Source: Bacteroidota bacterium (GTDB lineage: Bacteria > Bacteroidota > Bacteroidia > Bacteroidales > F082). Taken from it: 61,258 nucleotides of DNA. The stretch is taken from NCBI GenBank assembly GCA_002686705.1, contig NYYH01000021.1, forward strand, positions 9,924 through 71,181, in the 5' to 3' direction. The notes under the pieces are model-generated. The model was not told the DNA's origin and ran no database searches. It worked only from the letters and a program-made list of their open reading frames with translations. This document shows positions 18,482-28,523 of this stretch, one piece after another; position 1 is the stretch's first letter; the number at the start of each line of letters is the position of its first letter. Made by a program: the position numbers and the translations under genes.

Positions 18482-20746
18482 ATGGCATTTGATATAGAAA
18501 TGATTAAAAACCTTTATAATAAGTTCCCAACAAGAGTTAATGCAGCAAAAAAATTGTTGGGAAAACCACTTACTCTTACAGAAAAAATCCTTTATGCGCA
18601 TCTTGATGAAGGAATCGCATCCCAAGTTTACAGTAGAAATGAGTCATATGTAGACTTTCGACCCGATCGTGTAGCAATGCAGGATGCTACTGCTCAAATG
18701 GCGCTTTTGCAATTTATGCAGGCTGGCAGAAGTAAGGTGGGTGTACCATCAAGCGTTCATTGTGATCATCTTATACAAGCAAAAGAAGGAGCTATAAAAG
18801 ATCTTGAGAGTGCTAATTATACAAATCATGAAGTTTACGAGTTTCTATCTTCAGTATCAAATAAATATGGTATTGGTTTTTGGAAACCAGGAGCAGGAAT
18901 AATTCATCAGGTTGTTCTTGAGAACTATGCTTTTCCTGGTGGCATGATGATTGGAACTGACTCCCATACACCGAATGCAGGTGGACTTGGGATGATTGCA
19001 ATTGGAGTTGGCGGAGCCGATGCAGTTGATGTTATGGCTGACATGCCCTGGGAACTTAAATTCCCAAAACTTATTGGAGTAAAACTTTCCGGAAAATTAA
19101 GTGGATGGACCTCTCCAAAAGATGTTATTCTTCGTGTAGCCGATATTCTGACCGTTAAAGGTGGAACAGGTGCCATAGTTGAGTACTTTGGAGAAGGTGC
19201 TCAAAACCTTAGTGCAACAGGTAGGGCTACAATTTGCAATATGGGTGCCGAGATTGGTGCAACAACTTCCACATTTGGTTATGATGATAAAACTGCAGAA
19301 TACCTTGCACAAACAAATCGAGCTGACGTTGCTGAACTTGCAGATTCAATATCTGATTACCTTACAGGTGATGAGGAAGTTTACGATGATCCTCACATAT
19401 ATTTTGATGAAGTGATAGAGATAAATTTAAGTGAGCTTGAACCTGCTTTGAATGGTCCTTTTACCCCCGATTTAAGAACTACAGTATCGAAAATTGCAGA
19501 AACTGCAAAAAAGAATGATTGGCCGCTAAACATGGAAGCAGGTTTGATTGGATCATGTACAAACTCATCCTATGAAGATATAACACGCGCAGCCTCAATA
19601 GCTCGACAGGCACTTGCAAAAAATCTCAAGATTAAATCCAAATTATTTATTACACCAGGCTCCGAACTTGTTCGCTTTACTATTGAACGTGATGGCTTAA
19701 TAGATGAGTTTGAGAAACTTGGTGCTACAGTTCTTGCAAACGCTTGTGGACAATGTATCGGACAATGGGATCGAGAAGATGTTAAAGATGGTCATCGTAA
19801 CTCAATAATTACTTCTTTCAACAGAAATTTTGCAAAACGTAATGACGGTAATCCAAATACATATGCTTTTGTTAGTTCTCCAGATATGGTTATGGCATAT
19901 GCCATTTCTGGGAAGCTTGACTTTAATCCTCTTACTGATTCAATTGAAAATGAAGATGGAGAAATGGTAAAATTAGATGAGCCAACGGGTGTTGTTTATC
20001 CGCCACTAGGATTTGATGTTGAAGATTCCGGATACCAAGCTCCGGCAGAAGAAGGAAGTAGTATAGAAGTTGTGGTTGACCCTGCATCGCAAAGATTGCA
20101 GTTACTAACCCCATTCAAAGCATGGGATGGTAAAGATTTTAAAAACTTGAAACTCTTAATTAAAGCTAAAGGCAAATGTACAACCGACCATATTAGTATG
20201 GCTGGGCCTTGGTTACGCTTCAGGGGTCATCTCGAAAATATATCTCAAAACTTACTTATCGGTGCAGTAAATTACTTCAACGATACTACAAATAGTGTTA
20301 AAGATCAGGTAAATGGCAACTATGAACCTGTTCCAGAAGCTGCATTAACAATGCATAATGCCGGTATAGGAACAATAATTATTGGAGATGAAAACTACGG
20401 AGAAGGTTCATCCAGAGAGCATGCAGCTATGGAACCCAGGTATCTTGGGGTTAAAGTTGTGTTGGTGCGTTCATTTGCCCGTATACATGAAACAAATCTA
20501 AAAAAACAGGGTGTATTAGCTCTTACTTTTGCTGATAAAATGGATTATAACAAAGTACAAGAAGACGATAGTTTTGATGTAATCGGACTACCTGACTTTA
20601 CTCCTGGTAAACCATTAAAAGTAATATTGCACCATACTGATGGCACAATTGATGAAATCACCGCAAATCACACTTATAATACTAACCAAATTGAATGGTT
20701 TAAAGCAGGTAGCGCTCTTAATTTGATTAAAAGCCAAAATTCATAG
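18482..20746 (+). CDS. acn: Aconitate hydratase
   Basis: A 754-residue aconitase of the mitochondrial-like type. It isomerises citrate to isocitrate in the TCA cycle with a [4Fe-4S] cluster. The cluster cysteines lie in [13 protein letters not shown] and [10 protein letters not shown], and other active-site parts are [20 protein letters not shown] and the C-terminal swivelling-domain motif [17 protein letters not shown]. Full length. It stands alone with its own -7 box; a SlyD-like gene follows 117 bp later. Confidence 0.97.
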   Translation: MAFDIEMIKNLYNKFPTRVNAAKKLLGKPLTLTEKILYAHLDEGIASQVYSRNESYVDFRPDRVAMQDATAQMALLQFMQAGRSKVGVPSSVHCDHLIQAKEGAIKDLESANYTNHEVYEFLSSVSNKYGIGFWKPGAGIIHQVVLENYAFPGGMMIGTDSHTPNAGGLGMIAIGVGGADAVDVMADMPWELKFPKLIGVKLSGKLSGWTSPKDVILRVADILTVKGGTGAIVEYFGEGAQNLSATGRATICNMGAEIGATTSTFGYDDKTAEYLAQTNRADVAELADSISDYLTGDEEVYDDPHIYFDEVIEINLSELEPALNGPFTPDLRTTVSKIAETAKKNDWPLNMEAGLIGSCTNSSYEDITRAASIARQALAKNLKIKSKLFITPGSELVRFTIERDGLIDEFEKLGATVLANACGQCIGQWDREDVKDGHRNSIITSFNRNFAKRNDGNPNTYAFVSSPDMVMAYAISGKLDFNPLTDSIENEDGEMVKLDEPTGVVYPPLGFDVEDSGYQAPAEEGSSIEVVVDPASQRLQLLTPFKAWDGKDFKNLKLLIKAKGKCTTDHISMAGPWLRFRGHLENISQNLLIGAVNYFNDTTNSVKDQVNGNYEPVPEAALTMHNAGIGTIIIGDENYGEGSSREHAAMEPRYLGVKVVLVRSFARIHETNLKKQGVLALTFADKMDYNKVQEDDSFDVIGLPDFTPGKPLKVILHHTDGTIDEITANHTYNTNQIEWFKAGSALNLIKSQNS

Positions 20747-20863
20747 CGCTTCTCAGAAAATAATATGAGTAATCTGAATAATGTTACAGAATTTTGAATT
20801 CTGGATGATTCCAATTGACATCCGATATTTAAGGTTCAATATTCAACATTCAATATAACTATC

Positions 20864-21310
20864 ATGAACATATCTCCAAATAGCATAGCTGCATTATCCT
20901 ATACACTAACCAACAATACTACGGATGAAGAATTAGAAAAAACTCCTGAAGATAAAATGATGAAATTCAAATTCGGTATTGGTGAGTTACTTCCAGGTTT
21001 CGAAAAGAATTTGATGGGATTAAAGAAGGGCAATAAGTTCGATTTTATTATTGTTTCAAATGATGCATATGGACCAGTTGATCCATATGCTGTATTTGAT
21101 ATTCCAATGGATACTTTTGAAGTTGACGGAAAAATTAACGAACAAATGTTAACCATAGGAAACAAAATACCTATGACTGATAATGATGGGAATAAACATG
21201 TTGGCTTAATTACACTTGTCATGGAAAGTGCTGTAACGATGGATTTTAATCACCCATTAGCGGGTGTTGATTTACGCTTTGTGGGTGAAGTTCTGGAAGT
21301 TCTTGAATAA
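20864..21310 (+). CDS. FKBP-type peptidyl-prolyl isomerase, SlyD-like
   Basis: A 148-residue cytoplasmic protein with an FKBP fold split by an insert-in-flap domain, as in SlyD: SIAALSYTLTNN, FKFGIGELLPGFEKNLMGLKKG, then the insert DAYGPVDPYAVFDIPMDTF and the return NHPLAGVDLRFVGEVLEV. The His-rich metal-binding tail of enterobacterial SlyD is absent. SlyD assists hydrogenase nickel insertion in E. coli, but with no metal-binding tail and no nearby hyp genes that role is not implied here. Confidence 0.85.
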   Translation: MNISPNSIAALSYTLTNNTTDEELEKTPEDKMMKFKFGIGELLPGFEKNLMGLKKGNKFDFIIVSNDAYGPVDPYAVFDIPMDTFEVDGKINEQMLTIGNKIPMTDNDGNKHVGLITLVMESAVTMDFNHPLAGVDLRFVGEVLEVLE

Positions 21311-21403
21311 GACAACCTATCGCATTTTTTAATATGACATCATATGTTTTGTTTATTTTTACAAAAAATATTTAACATTAAAATTCGTAACAAAATATTA
21401 ATT

Positions 21404-22054
21404 ATGAAATATTCTATAATAGTTGCTTATTTATGCATAATAACATTAATCGTAAGTTGTACTTCTAACACGAAAACTAACAGTGAGGAAAAAAAATCAG
21501 ATGATGATGTCAGAGTTTCCTACATTTTTCAAAACGATAAGCAGGCGAAAAGTCTAAAAAAGAGAGGTGCAACAGTTACCACAATATCAAAAGTAGCTCT
21601 AGGTAAAGCATTAAAAAAAGCTATGAAAAAAGGCGGATTGGAATATGCTTTGGACTTTTGTAAGCATGAGGCAATTAAAATTACTGACTCGTTATCAAAT
21701 GCCGAAGGTGTAGATATCAAGAGGGTAGCACAAAAAAACAGAAATCCTAATAACAAAGCTAATGCCATCGAGTCTAAAATTTTTAAGCAATACATAATGG
21801 AATGGCTTACTAACAAAACTTTACAACCAAAATTAGCTATTAACGAAAACGGGCATCCTGTTTACTATAAACCAATAATATTAACAAAAAACTGCTTAGT
21901 GTGTCATGGAAAACCTGGAGAGGATATCCCGGAAGATATATCCGCCAAAATTTCCGAACTTTATCCTGATGACAAGGCGATTAATTTTGAGGATGGTCAC
22001 CCAAGAGGTATGTGGGCCATAACTTTTATGGAAGTTACAGCTAATACAAACTAA
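21404..22054 (+). CDS. DUF3365 (Tll0287-like) haem-domain lipoprotein
   Basis: Starting at ATG 21404, the signal ends in a lipobox (IVSCTS). The body is a DUF3365 domain: GKALKKAMKKGGLEYALDFC, later PIILTKNCLVCHGKPGED with one CxxCH haem c motif, and a closing HPRGMWAITF stretch typical of the family. These periplasmic domains bind one haem and are thought to sense or carry redox equivalents. It precedes a cytochrome c and the caa3 oxidase operon, suggesting a place in the same respiratory chain. The longer reading from 21344 would put 20 residues before the signal peptide and is unlikely. Confidence 0.85.
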   Translation: MKYSIIVAYLCIITLIVSCTSNTKTNSEEKKSDDDVRVSYIFQNDKQAKSLKKRGATVTTISKVALGKALKKAMKKGGLEYALDFCKHEAIKITDSLSNAEGVDIKRVAQKNRNPNNKANAIESKIFKQYIMEWLTNKTLQPKLAINENGHPVYYKPIILTKNCLVCHGKPGEDIPEDISAKISELYPDDKAINFEDGHPRGMWAITFMEVTANTN

Positions 22055-22217
22055 GCTAATGCAAGTTTTTAGGCTACGTGAATCTAAGAACTAGACACTT
22101 TTATATCTTAATCTAAGCATATTGTACAATAGCTACAATATCAAGATTCAAACTCCTAATAAGTTGACACTTTACAGTTATATTTAAGATAGATTATTTT
22201 GATTTTTTTATATAGAA

Positions 22218-22249
22218 TTGTTCTAAATAACATTTCTTTATTAGTTTTG
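22218..22249 (+). promoter_or_regulatory. Promoter of the cytochrome c gene
   Basis: TTG (22218-22220), a 21-bp spacer and TAGTTTTG (22242-22249) lie 25 bp before ATG 22275. Confidence 0.5.
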
Positions 22250-22274
22250 CAAAACAATATTTAATCTATAAATC

Positions 22275-22739
22275 ATGAAAAAAATCTACTATATTATTTC
22301 AAGCATGCTATTTATTTTAGCCATATGTATTTCATTTGGTTTTTCTTCCATCAATTTATTTGTATCTAATAATTCTACTGTATACAATCAACCTGGGGAT
22401 GATCCTGCAGCGGAACTATATCCTAAAGGTGCTAAAATTTATGCAGAAAAATGTGTTGCCTGTCATATGGTCACCGGACTTGGTATTCCAGGTGCATTAC
22501 CGCCACTAAAAGGCTCCGACTATTTATTTGCCGATAAAAAGCGAGCAGTAGAACAGGTACTTAATGGTTCTCAGGAAGAAATGAAAGTTAATGGCGCTAA
22601 TTATATATTACCTATGCCTTTTCAGGTTGACACTCATAAAGATGCAGTTGCCGTAATCAATTACGTATTAAATGCGTGGGGAAATAAGGGAGGTTCAATA
22701 AAAGTTGAAGAAGTTAGTGATATTAAGATAGTACGATAA
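22275..22739 (+). CDS. Periplasmic or membrane-anchored cytochrome c (class I)
   Basis: A 154-residue protein with an uncleaved or cleaved N-terminal hydrophobic segment (ISSMLFILAICISFGFSSI) and one cytochrome c domain: haem site CVACH, PPLKGSDYLF loop, and an axial Met in YILPMP. It is similar to small mono-haem donors of terminal oxidases. It has its own promoter and sits just before the SCO-caa3 operon, so it is a plausible electron donor to that oxidase. Confidence 0.88.
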   Translation: MKKIYYIISSMLFILAICISFGFSSINLFVSNNSTVYNQPGDDPAAELYPKGAKIYAEKCVACHMVTGLGIPGALPPLKGSDYLFADKKRAVEQVLNGSQEEMKVNGANYILPMPFQVDTHKDAVAVINYVLNAWGNKGGSIKVEEVSDIKIVR

Positions 22740-22823
22740 TATTAATCAAACTTATTTAGCAGCTCCTATTACATTAATTATCAGGCTGTTTATATATTTG
22801 TTTATATTTTGAATATCTAAAGG

Positions 22824-22840
22824 TTATCAAATATTGATAA
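22824..22840. promoter_or_regulatory. 17-bp palindrome upstream of the SCO gene
   Basis: TTATCAA-ATA-TTGATAA is a perfect inverted repeat about 100 bp before the SCO start codon. It could be an operator for the oxidase operon or chance in an AT-rich spacer; only one copy was noticed. Confidence 0.3.
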
Positions 22841-22940
22841 TTATATCCAAAATATGTTATATATCATATTTATTCTTGTTTATTTATTTAGATTTATTCT
22901 AAATTAGCAGTTTTAAAAACAAAAAGATATCTATTTGAAA

Positions 22941-23723
22941 ATGAGATCATTTAATTTCTTACTGACCGTCTTTTTCCTGTTGTTTCTTTCTATCATGACT
23001 CCTAATTCTTCATTTGGACAAGATGAGTTAGGCGTTTATGAGCATTTAGATGATTATATAAGTAATGATTTAGTCTTTACAGATGAGTTGTATAATGAGA
23101 TTAATCTGAAAGAATCAATTAACAAACCAACAATCATTGCGTTGGTTTACTATGAATGTCCTGGTATTTGCAGTCCCCTACTTAATGGTTTAGCAGATGC
23201 AATGGACAAAACAGATATCCAGCTTGGTGAAGATTATCAAGTATATACAATTAGCTTTTCACATACTGAGAAACCCCCTCTGGCAAAGAAGAAAAAGGAT
23301 TCTTACGAAAAGCTTGTTAGACATGGTGACCCTAAAAATTCATGGAAATTCTTCACAGGTGATAGCGTCACTATTAGCAGATTATTTGATCAGGTTGGTT
23401 TTAAAGTTAAAAAAGAAGGAAAGGAGTATATTCATCCAGGTACTTTAATTGTACTTAGCCCAAAAGGTAAAATCACAAGATATTTATATGGTACTACATA
23501 TTTTTTACCATTTGATATAAAAATGGCAATTGTCGAAGCCGCCGATGAAAAATCAGGGCCTACAATTAATAAAATGTTAAAGTATTGCTTTAGCTACGAT
23601 CCTGATGGCCAAAAATATGTACTCAACTTCACTAAAATTTCAGGGTCTCTTATCCTCTTAATTGTTATAGGATTATTAGTGACATTAGTTATCAAGGGGA
23701 GAACAAAAATTAAAACACAATAA
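22941..23723 (+). CDS. SCO1/SenC family copper chaperone for cytochrome oxidase
   Basis: Starting at ATG 22941 (MRSFNFLLT; a TTG six bases earlier is less likely), it has a signal peptide, a thioredoxin-like SCO domain with the copper ligands CPGIC and the distal His in EYIHPGTL, and a C-terminal membrane helix ([18 protein letters not shown]). SCO proteins deliver copper to the CuA site of oxidase subunit II, which is encoded three genes later. The coxA ATG is only two bases after the stop, so this is the first gene of the caa3 operon. Confidence 0.93.
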   Translation: MRSFNFLLTVFFLLFLSIMTPNSSFGQDELGVYEHLDDYISNDLVFTDELYNEINLKESINKPTIIALVYYECPGICSPLLNGLADAMDKTDIQLGEDYQVYTISFSHTEKPPLAKKKKDSYEKLVRHGDPKNSWKFFTGDSVTISRLFDQVGFKVKKEGKEYIHPGTLIVLSPKGKITRYLYGTTYFLPFDIKMAIVEAADEKSGPTINKMLKYCFSYDPDGQKYVLNFTKISGSLILLIVIGLLVTLVIKGRTKIKTQ

Positions 23724-23725
23724 TT

Positions 23726-25342
23726 ATGACAGAGACTTCATTACAACAACCTAATTTTTTTGAAGAAAAAAGAGGATTGTTTTCATGGATATTCACCTTG
23801 GATCATAAAAGGATTGGCTTGCTATATTTATATTCAGTTGGGTCATTCTTTTTAGTTGGAGCGCTTCTTGGAGTTTTAATGCGTCTGGAATTACTGAATC
23901 CGGGAGCTGATTTAATCACAGCTCAAACATATAATCAGGTATTTACACTTCACGGTGTAATTATGGTTTTTCTTTTTATAATTCCTAGTATTCCTGCAGT
24001 GTTTGGCAACTTTTTTCTACCAATAATGATTGGTACTGATGATGTTGCATTCCCAAGGTTAAACTTATTTTCTTGGTGGCTGTATGTTATCGGTGCATTA
24101 TTTGCTCTTTCTACTTTAGTATTTGGTGATGGTCCTGCTGATACTGGCTGGACATTCTATGCTCCCTATAGTGTAAAAACAGGCACTAACGTTACAATGT
24201 CGGTTCTGGCAGCATTTGTATTAGGATTTTCTTCAATATTAACCGGTTTAAACTTTATTGTAACAATTCATAGATTAAGAACGCCAGGTATGGGATTCAA
24301 TCAAATGCCACTTTTTGCATGGGCGCTATATGCAACTTCTTGGATACAACTGCTTGCTACACCAATTATTGGAATTACACTGTTAATGATTGCAGCTGAA
24401 AGAATGCTGGGAGTCGGTCTTTTTGATCCTTCCATAGGTGGCGATCCAATATTGTACCAGCATATGTTTTGGATATACTCTCACCCTGCTGTTTATATTA
24501 TGGCACTTCCTGCTATGGGTATTATATCTGAAATTATCCCAACCTTTGCTCAAAGAACTATTTTCGGCTATAAAGCAATTGCCTACTCAAGTGTAGCCAT
24601 TGCATTTGTTGGCTATTTTGTTTGGGGACATCATATGTTTACTTCCGGTATGAGCGGACCGGCAGCCTATATATTCTCTATACTTACTTTTATGGTTGCT
24701 ATACCTACTTCCATAAAGGTATTTAACTGGCTCGCAACATTATACAAAGGCTCAATAGATATACAAGTACCCCTGCTGTTTGCTCTGGGTTTCATTTTTA
24801 ATTTTCTAATTGGAGGTTTAACCGGATTAGTAATTGGAGCTCTTGCTGCTGATGTACACCTTCATGACACATATTTTGTTGTTGGGCATTTTCATTATGT
24901 AATGTTGGGAGGAACAGGATTTGCTTTCTTCGGGGCCCTACATTATTGGTTTCCAAAAATATGGGGTAGAATGTATAACAAGCTGGTTGCCAATATCGCA
25001 TTTATTATCATCTTTATTGGTTTTAATATTACTTACTTCCCTATGCTTATGTTGGGAATTAAGGGTATGCCCAGAAGATATTACGATTACCTGCCGGAAT
25101 TCCACACATTAAATATCATATCAACAATTGGGTCATGGATATTAGTAATAGGTTTAGGCCTAATGATATATAATCTTGTCAGAGGGTATTTAAAAGGTGC
25201 TATTGAAACCTCACGTAATCCATGGAATGGAATAACACTTGAGTGGCAAACTAAATCACCTCCCCCACTTCACAATTTCGACAAAGCACCAGAGCTCGTT
25301 GAAGGTGGACCTTATAATTATCCAAATGCTAAACAAGGTTAG
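23726..25342 (+). CDS. ctaD: Cytochrome c oxidase subunit I, A2-type (YSHP)
   Basis: A 538-residue, 12-helix haem-copper oxidase subunit. Haem and CuB ligands are H76, H253 (SHPAVY, with Tyr 257 as the cross-linked residue), H302-H303 (GHHMFTSG), H388 and H390 (GHFHYV). The usual Glu of HPEVY is absent: the motif reads YSHPAVY, the mark of A2-type oxidases such as the caa3 of Rhodothermus, where the Tyr-Ser pair replaces the Glu of the D channel. K331 of the K channel is present ([10 protein letters not shown]). It reduces oxygen to water and pumps protons. Confidence 0.96.
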   Translation: MTETSLQQPNFFEEKRGLFSWIFTLDHKRIGLLYLYSVGSFFLVGALLGVLMRLELLNPGADLITAQTYNQVFTLHGVIMVFLFIIPSIPAVFGNFFLPIMIGTDDVAFPRLNLFSWWLYVIGALFALSTLVFGDGPADTGWTFYAPYSVKTGTNVTMSVLAAFVLGFSSILTGLNFIVTIHRLRTPGMGFNQMPLFAWALYATSWIQLLATPIIGITLLMIAAERMLGVGLFDPSIGGDPILYQHMFWIYSHPAVYIMALPAMGIISEIIPTFAQRTIFGYKAIAYSSVAIAFVGYFVWGHHMFTSGMSGPAAYIFSILTFMVAIPTSIKVFNWLATLYKGSIDIQVPLLFALGFIFNFLIGGLTGLVIGALAADVHLHDTYFVVGHFHYVMLGGTGFAFFGALHYWFPKIWGRMYNKLVANIAFIIIFIGFNITYFPMLMLGIKGMPRRYYDYLPEFHTLNIISTIGSWILVIGLGLMIYNLVRGYLKGAIETSRNPWNGITLEWQTKSPPPLHNFDKAPELVEGGPYNYPNAKQG

Positions 25343-25396
25343 AATGACTTTAATGAGAGCCTATTGGAATTTTAATAATTTATAATCTAACACAAT

Positions 25397-26020
25397 ATGA
25401 GCCAATCATTTGTATTACCAAATTCAGGGCATAATTACGATGCCAAAGCTTCTAAGATGGGAATGTGGCTTTTCCTTTACACTGAATTATTACTATTCGG
25501 AGGATTGTTCATGGTTTATATGGTGTACCGATCATTACATCCTGAAGCATTTCTAATCGCCTCCTTAAACCTTAATGTTTGGATGGGGACTATTAATACA
25601 ATTGTATTACTAACAAGTAGCATGACCATAGCCATGTCTATAACTGCCATACAACTAGGCAATATTAAGTTATCTCTCAAATTGCTCTTCTTAACAGTAC
25701 TGGCAGCTCTAGCATTTTTAGTAATAAAATATTTCGAGTGGGGTGCAAAGATTGATCATGGTTTTTGGCCGGGAATGGACCATTTTTCTTCATTATCATA
25801 TGGTGAACAACTATATTTCTATTTGTATTTCTTCATGACTGGTTTGCATGGTTTACATGTAATTGTTGGAATGGTATTTATTATAGTTGTTATGAATAAG
25901 ATAAAAAATAAGAAGATCACTAAAAACAAAAATCAACTACTTGAAAATTCTGGTTTATACTGGCACCTGGTTGATTTAATATGGATTTACCTTTTCCCAT
26001 TATTCTACCTAATACATTGA
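25397..26020 (+). CDS. ctaE: Cytochrome c oxidase subunit III
   Basis: A 207-residue membrane protein with five helices in the short, bacterial caa3 form. Typical elements are KMGMWLFLYTELLLFGGLF, the second-helix Glu in KYFEWGAKI, and FYLYFFMTGLHGLHVIVGM near the end with YWHLVDLIWIYLFPLFYL closing. It lies 54 bp after subunit I and 4 bp before subunit IV. Confidence 0.93.
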   Translation: MSQSFVLPNSGHNYDAKASKMGMWLFLYTELLLFGGLFMVYMVYRSLHPEAFLIASLNLNVWMGTINTIVLLTSSMTIAMSITAIQLGNIKLSLKLLFLTVLAALAFLVIKYFEWGAKIDHGFWPGMDHFSSLSYGEQLYFYLYFFMTGLHGLHVIVGMVFIIVVMNKIKNKKITKNKNQLLENSGLYWHLVDLIWIYLFPLFYLIH

Positions 26021-26024
26021 TCTT

Positions 26025-26339
26025 ATGAATACAAATACATCTAATAGTAATAGTGCTCACACAAGTCATATAACCAGCTATTCTGAGCATTTTGGAACAT
26101 GGGTTAGCCTTATACTACTAACTTCAATGACTGTTTTTATTTCAGTATTTGGAGCTGATTTAAGTACACTTACTGTTGCAACCGCATTATTTATTGCCAG
26201 TGTAAAATCGCTGGTTGTGGCATACTATTTTATGCACTTAAAGTACGATCCAAAAATTTACAGGATAATGATGATCATTGTCTTTGGCATGTTCATTATT
26301 TTTCTCATAATGCTGATATTTGATTACTTAACACGTTAA
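26025..26339 (+). CDS. ctaF: Cytochrome c oxidase subunit IV (small membrane subunit)
   Basis: A 104-residue protein with three hydrophobic segments and the family signature VKSLVVAYYFMHLKYD. The Ser/Thr/His-rich N-terminus (first 25 residues) is not conserved in the family. Position between subunits III and II is standard for Bacteroidota caa3 operons. Confidence 0.88.
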   Translation: MNTNTSNSNSAHTSHITSYSEHFGTWVSLILLTSMTVFISVFGADLSTLTVATALFIASVKSLVVAYYFMHLKYDPKIYRIMMIIVFGMFIIFLIMLIFDYLTR

Positions 26340-26349
26340 AACATTGTTC

Positions 26350-27255
26350 ATGAACGCATCAAATTTTGTAGAAGGAGTTGATTTTTCAATGTATCTCATC
26401 CTGAGCATTTCTGTTTTCTTTCTCGTCGGGATTACAGTTGTAATGGTATATTTTCTGTTCAGATACAGCAAAAAAAGGAATCCGGTTGCAACTAACATTG
26501 CTCATAATACTTTTCTTGAGATTATTTGGACTGTTATACCCACAGTTTTAGTACTCATAATGTTTTGGTATGGATGGACAGGTTACAAGCCAATGTTAAC
26601 CGCTCCTGATGATGCTATGGAAATAGAGGCAATTGGACAAATGTGGAAGTGGACATTTATTTATCCGAATGGGAAAACCTGCGATTCACTCGTTATTCCA
26701 ATTGACAAGCCTGTTAAACTAAACCTTATATCCAAGGATGTGCTCCATTCATTATTTATACCAGCATTTCGGATCAAGAAGGATTTGGTTCCCGGAGATA
26801 CTAACATGATGTGGTTTACAGGTCAAAAACTAGGTCAGTATGACATTCTTTGCGCTGAATATTGTGGACAGCTTCATTCATATATGTTAAGTAGTGTTAA
26901 TGTTATCGACGAGAATGATTATAATATATGGCTAACAAGCGCTCCCAGCACTAGCAATGAGCATCCGGGGTTAACCATTCTTAAAACCTACGCTTGTCTC
27001 TCATGCCATACACGAGATGGCAGCAGATTAGTAGGACCAAGTTTTAAAAATATTATAGGAAGAACTGTATCGATCTTACGTGATGGTGAAGAGCAAGAAA
27101 TTATTGTCGACAATCAATATATAATTGAAAAAATTAAATCACCATCATCAAGTACCGTTGTGGGTTATCAATCAGGACTTATGATACCTTACGAGAAAAT
27201 ATTATCTGATGAAGATATTAAACAAATAATAGAATACATATCATCTTTGAAATAG
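26350..27255 (+). CDS. ctaC: Cytochrome c oxidase subunit II fused to cytochrome c (caa3-type)
   Basis: From ATG 26350 the protein has two N-terminal membrane helices (13-37 and 57-75), a CuA cupredoxin domain and a C-terminal cytochrome c. All CuA ligands are seen: H133 (VLHSLF), C168, E170, C172, H176 and M179 (CAEYCGQLHSYM). The haem c site is CLSCH at 216-220, with an axial Met in SGLMIPYE. The fused cytochrome makes this a caa3 enzyme. The gene order I-III-IV-II differs from the common II-first order. Confidence 0.94.
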   Translation: MNASNFVEGVDFSMYLILSISVFFLVGITVVMVYFLFRYSKKRNPVATNIAHNTFLEIIWTVIPTVLVLIMFWYGWTGYKPMLTAPDDAMEIEAIGQMWKWTFIYPNGKTCDSLVIPIDKPVKLNLISKDVLHSLFIPAFRIKKDLVPGDTNMMWFTGQKLGQYDILCAEYCGQLHSYMLSSVNVIDENDYNIWLTSAPSTSNEHPGLTILKTYACLSCHTRDGSRLVGPSFKNIIGRTVSILRDGEEQEIIVDNQYIIEKIKSPSSSTVVGYQSGLMIPYEKILSDEDIKQIIEYISSLK

Positions 27256-27285
27256 CAAAAGGCTATTGTTTAAAACATCAATGAG

Positions 27286-28149
27286 ATGAAGAAATGGATT
27301 AGTATATTATTAGAGCTGAATAAGGTAAGGATTACCATTGCAGTTATGTTCACAACAATTGCCGGTTATATATTGGCAAAGGGAAGTATAGATCAGAGTA
27401 TTATACTTCCTGTAGTTGGGATTTTTATTCTGGCATGTGGTTCGTCTGCACTTAACCATGTGCAAGACAGAGATAAAGATGCAATAATGCCACGCACAAG
27501 CAAGCGTCCTATTCCTTCTGGTCAAATAAGTTCATCCCTGGCCTTGATAATTGGCATTATCGAAATTATAATAGGTTCTTTGTGTATCTATCTTGGTAGC
27601 GGATTTCTTGCGCTACAATTGGGCCTATTGGCCTTAATTTGGTATAATGGTATATATACACCACTCAAACACAGAACTGCTTTTGCTGTAATTCCCGGAA
27701 GTATTATCGGTGCAATTCCTCCCCTTGTAGGATGGGTGGCAGGTGGAGGTAGCCTGACTAATCCAGAAGCAATGGTATTGGCATTATTCTTCTTCATATG
27801 GCAAGTACCACATTTCTGGTTGTTAATGCTTAAATATGGTGATGAGTACAAAAAAGCTGGCCTACCCTCAGTTACGTCCAAGATCAGCAGACAACAGGTA
27901 AAAAATTCAACATTCTTATGGACCATGGCCACTGCAGTTTCCGCATTTATGGTAGCTATGTCAGGTCTTATTAGTCTTTTGATTTTTAAAATATTAATAC
28001 TAATTGCTTCAATATGGTTAATAGTAGTATTCTCAAAACTCATTATTTCTAAAAACCAAGACTTTAATCCATACTATTATTTTATGAGAATCAACTATTT
28101 CGTGCTTATTATGATATTGATATTTAGCATTGAACCATTGATTAATTGA
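27286..28149 (+). CDS. ctaB: Protoheme IX farnesyltransferase (haem O synthase)
   Basis: A 287-residue UbiA-family prenyltransferase with about nine helices. Prenyl-diphosphate binding motifs are NHVQDRDKD followed by RTSKRPIPSG, and YTPLKHRTAFAVIPGSIIGAI-type loop in the middle. It farnesylates haem B to haem O, the precursor of haem A for the oxidase encoded just upstream (30-bp gap). No haem A synthase (ctaA) is in the window. Confidence 0.94.
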   Translation: MKKWISILLELNKVRITIAVMFTTIAGYILAKGSIDQSIILPVVGIFILACGSSALNHVQDRDKDAIMPRTSKRPIPSGQISSSLALIIGIIEIIIGSLCIYLGSGFLALQLGLLALIWYNGIYTPLKHRTAFAVIPGSIIGAIPPLVGWVAGGGSLTNPEAMVLALFFFIWQVPHFWLLMLKYGDEYKKAGLPSVTSKISRQQVKNSTFLWTMATAVSAFMVAMSGLISLLIFKILILIASIWLIVVFSKLIISKNQDFNPYYYFMRINYFVLIMILIFSIEPLIN

Positions 28150-28523
28150 AAGAAGATACAGGCTTCAACATTTTTTTCTAGCATCACAATTAAGTTCACT
28201 TACAGTATGCTAATTATTATTAAATATCTTATATATTTTATATCTAATTCTAAGTCTGTTAATCAATATGAATCTTTTAGAAATATTATGGTTAATATGC
28301 TGGCCTGTTTTTATCAATCTCACCTACCGGATGGTTTTGTATGTCTTAATAAAGTTTGACAAAATTGATTCGAAATAATTATAATATTTTAACAAATAAT
28401 GCAACAACCTTTTTAAACTAATTGTTGTCTTGCGATTACGAAAAAAAAATTACTTTTGCTGTGCTGGCATCAAGCGCATAATTATGGTTATGCCGAATTT
28501 ATTTATTTGTTAAATTATTTATT
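28150..28523 (+). other. Intergenic region with one promoter, no gene
   Basis: These 374 bases separate ctaB from the large T9SS gene. No coding frame, tRNA or strong hairpin was recognised. The only supported element is the promoter at 28430-28458; the last 65 bases are leader. Confidence 0.5.
28430..28458 (+). promoter_or_regulatory. Promoter of the T9SS protein gene at 28524
   Basis: TTG (28430-28432), an 18-bp A-rich spacer and TACTTTTG (28451-28458) fit the Bacteroidota promoter. Confidence 0.55.

Noticed and set aside
20787..20860. CAGAATT hairpin and TTCAATA-like triplet repeat before the SlyD-like gene
   Set aside because: Short and degenerate in an AT-rich spacer, with no T-run and no array structure.
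20864..21310. SlyD-like protein as a hydrogenase nickel chaperone
   Set aside because: It lacks the His/Cys-rich metal-binding tail and is 24 kb from the hydrogenase genes.
22119..22141. ATATTGTA/TACAATAT inverted repeat as a terminator of the DUF3365 gene
   Set aside because: The stem is AT-only and no T-run follows; it is not convincing as terminator or operator.
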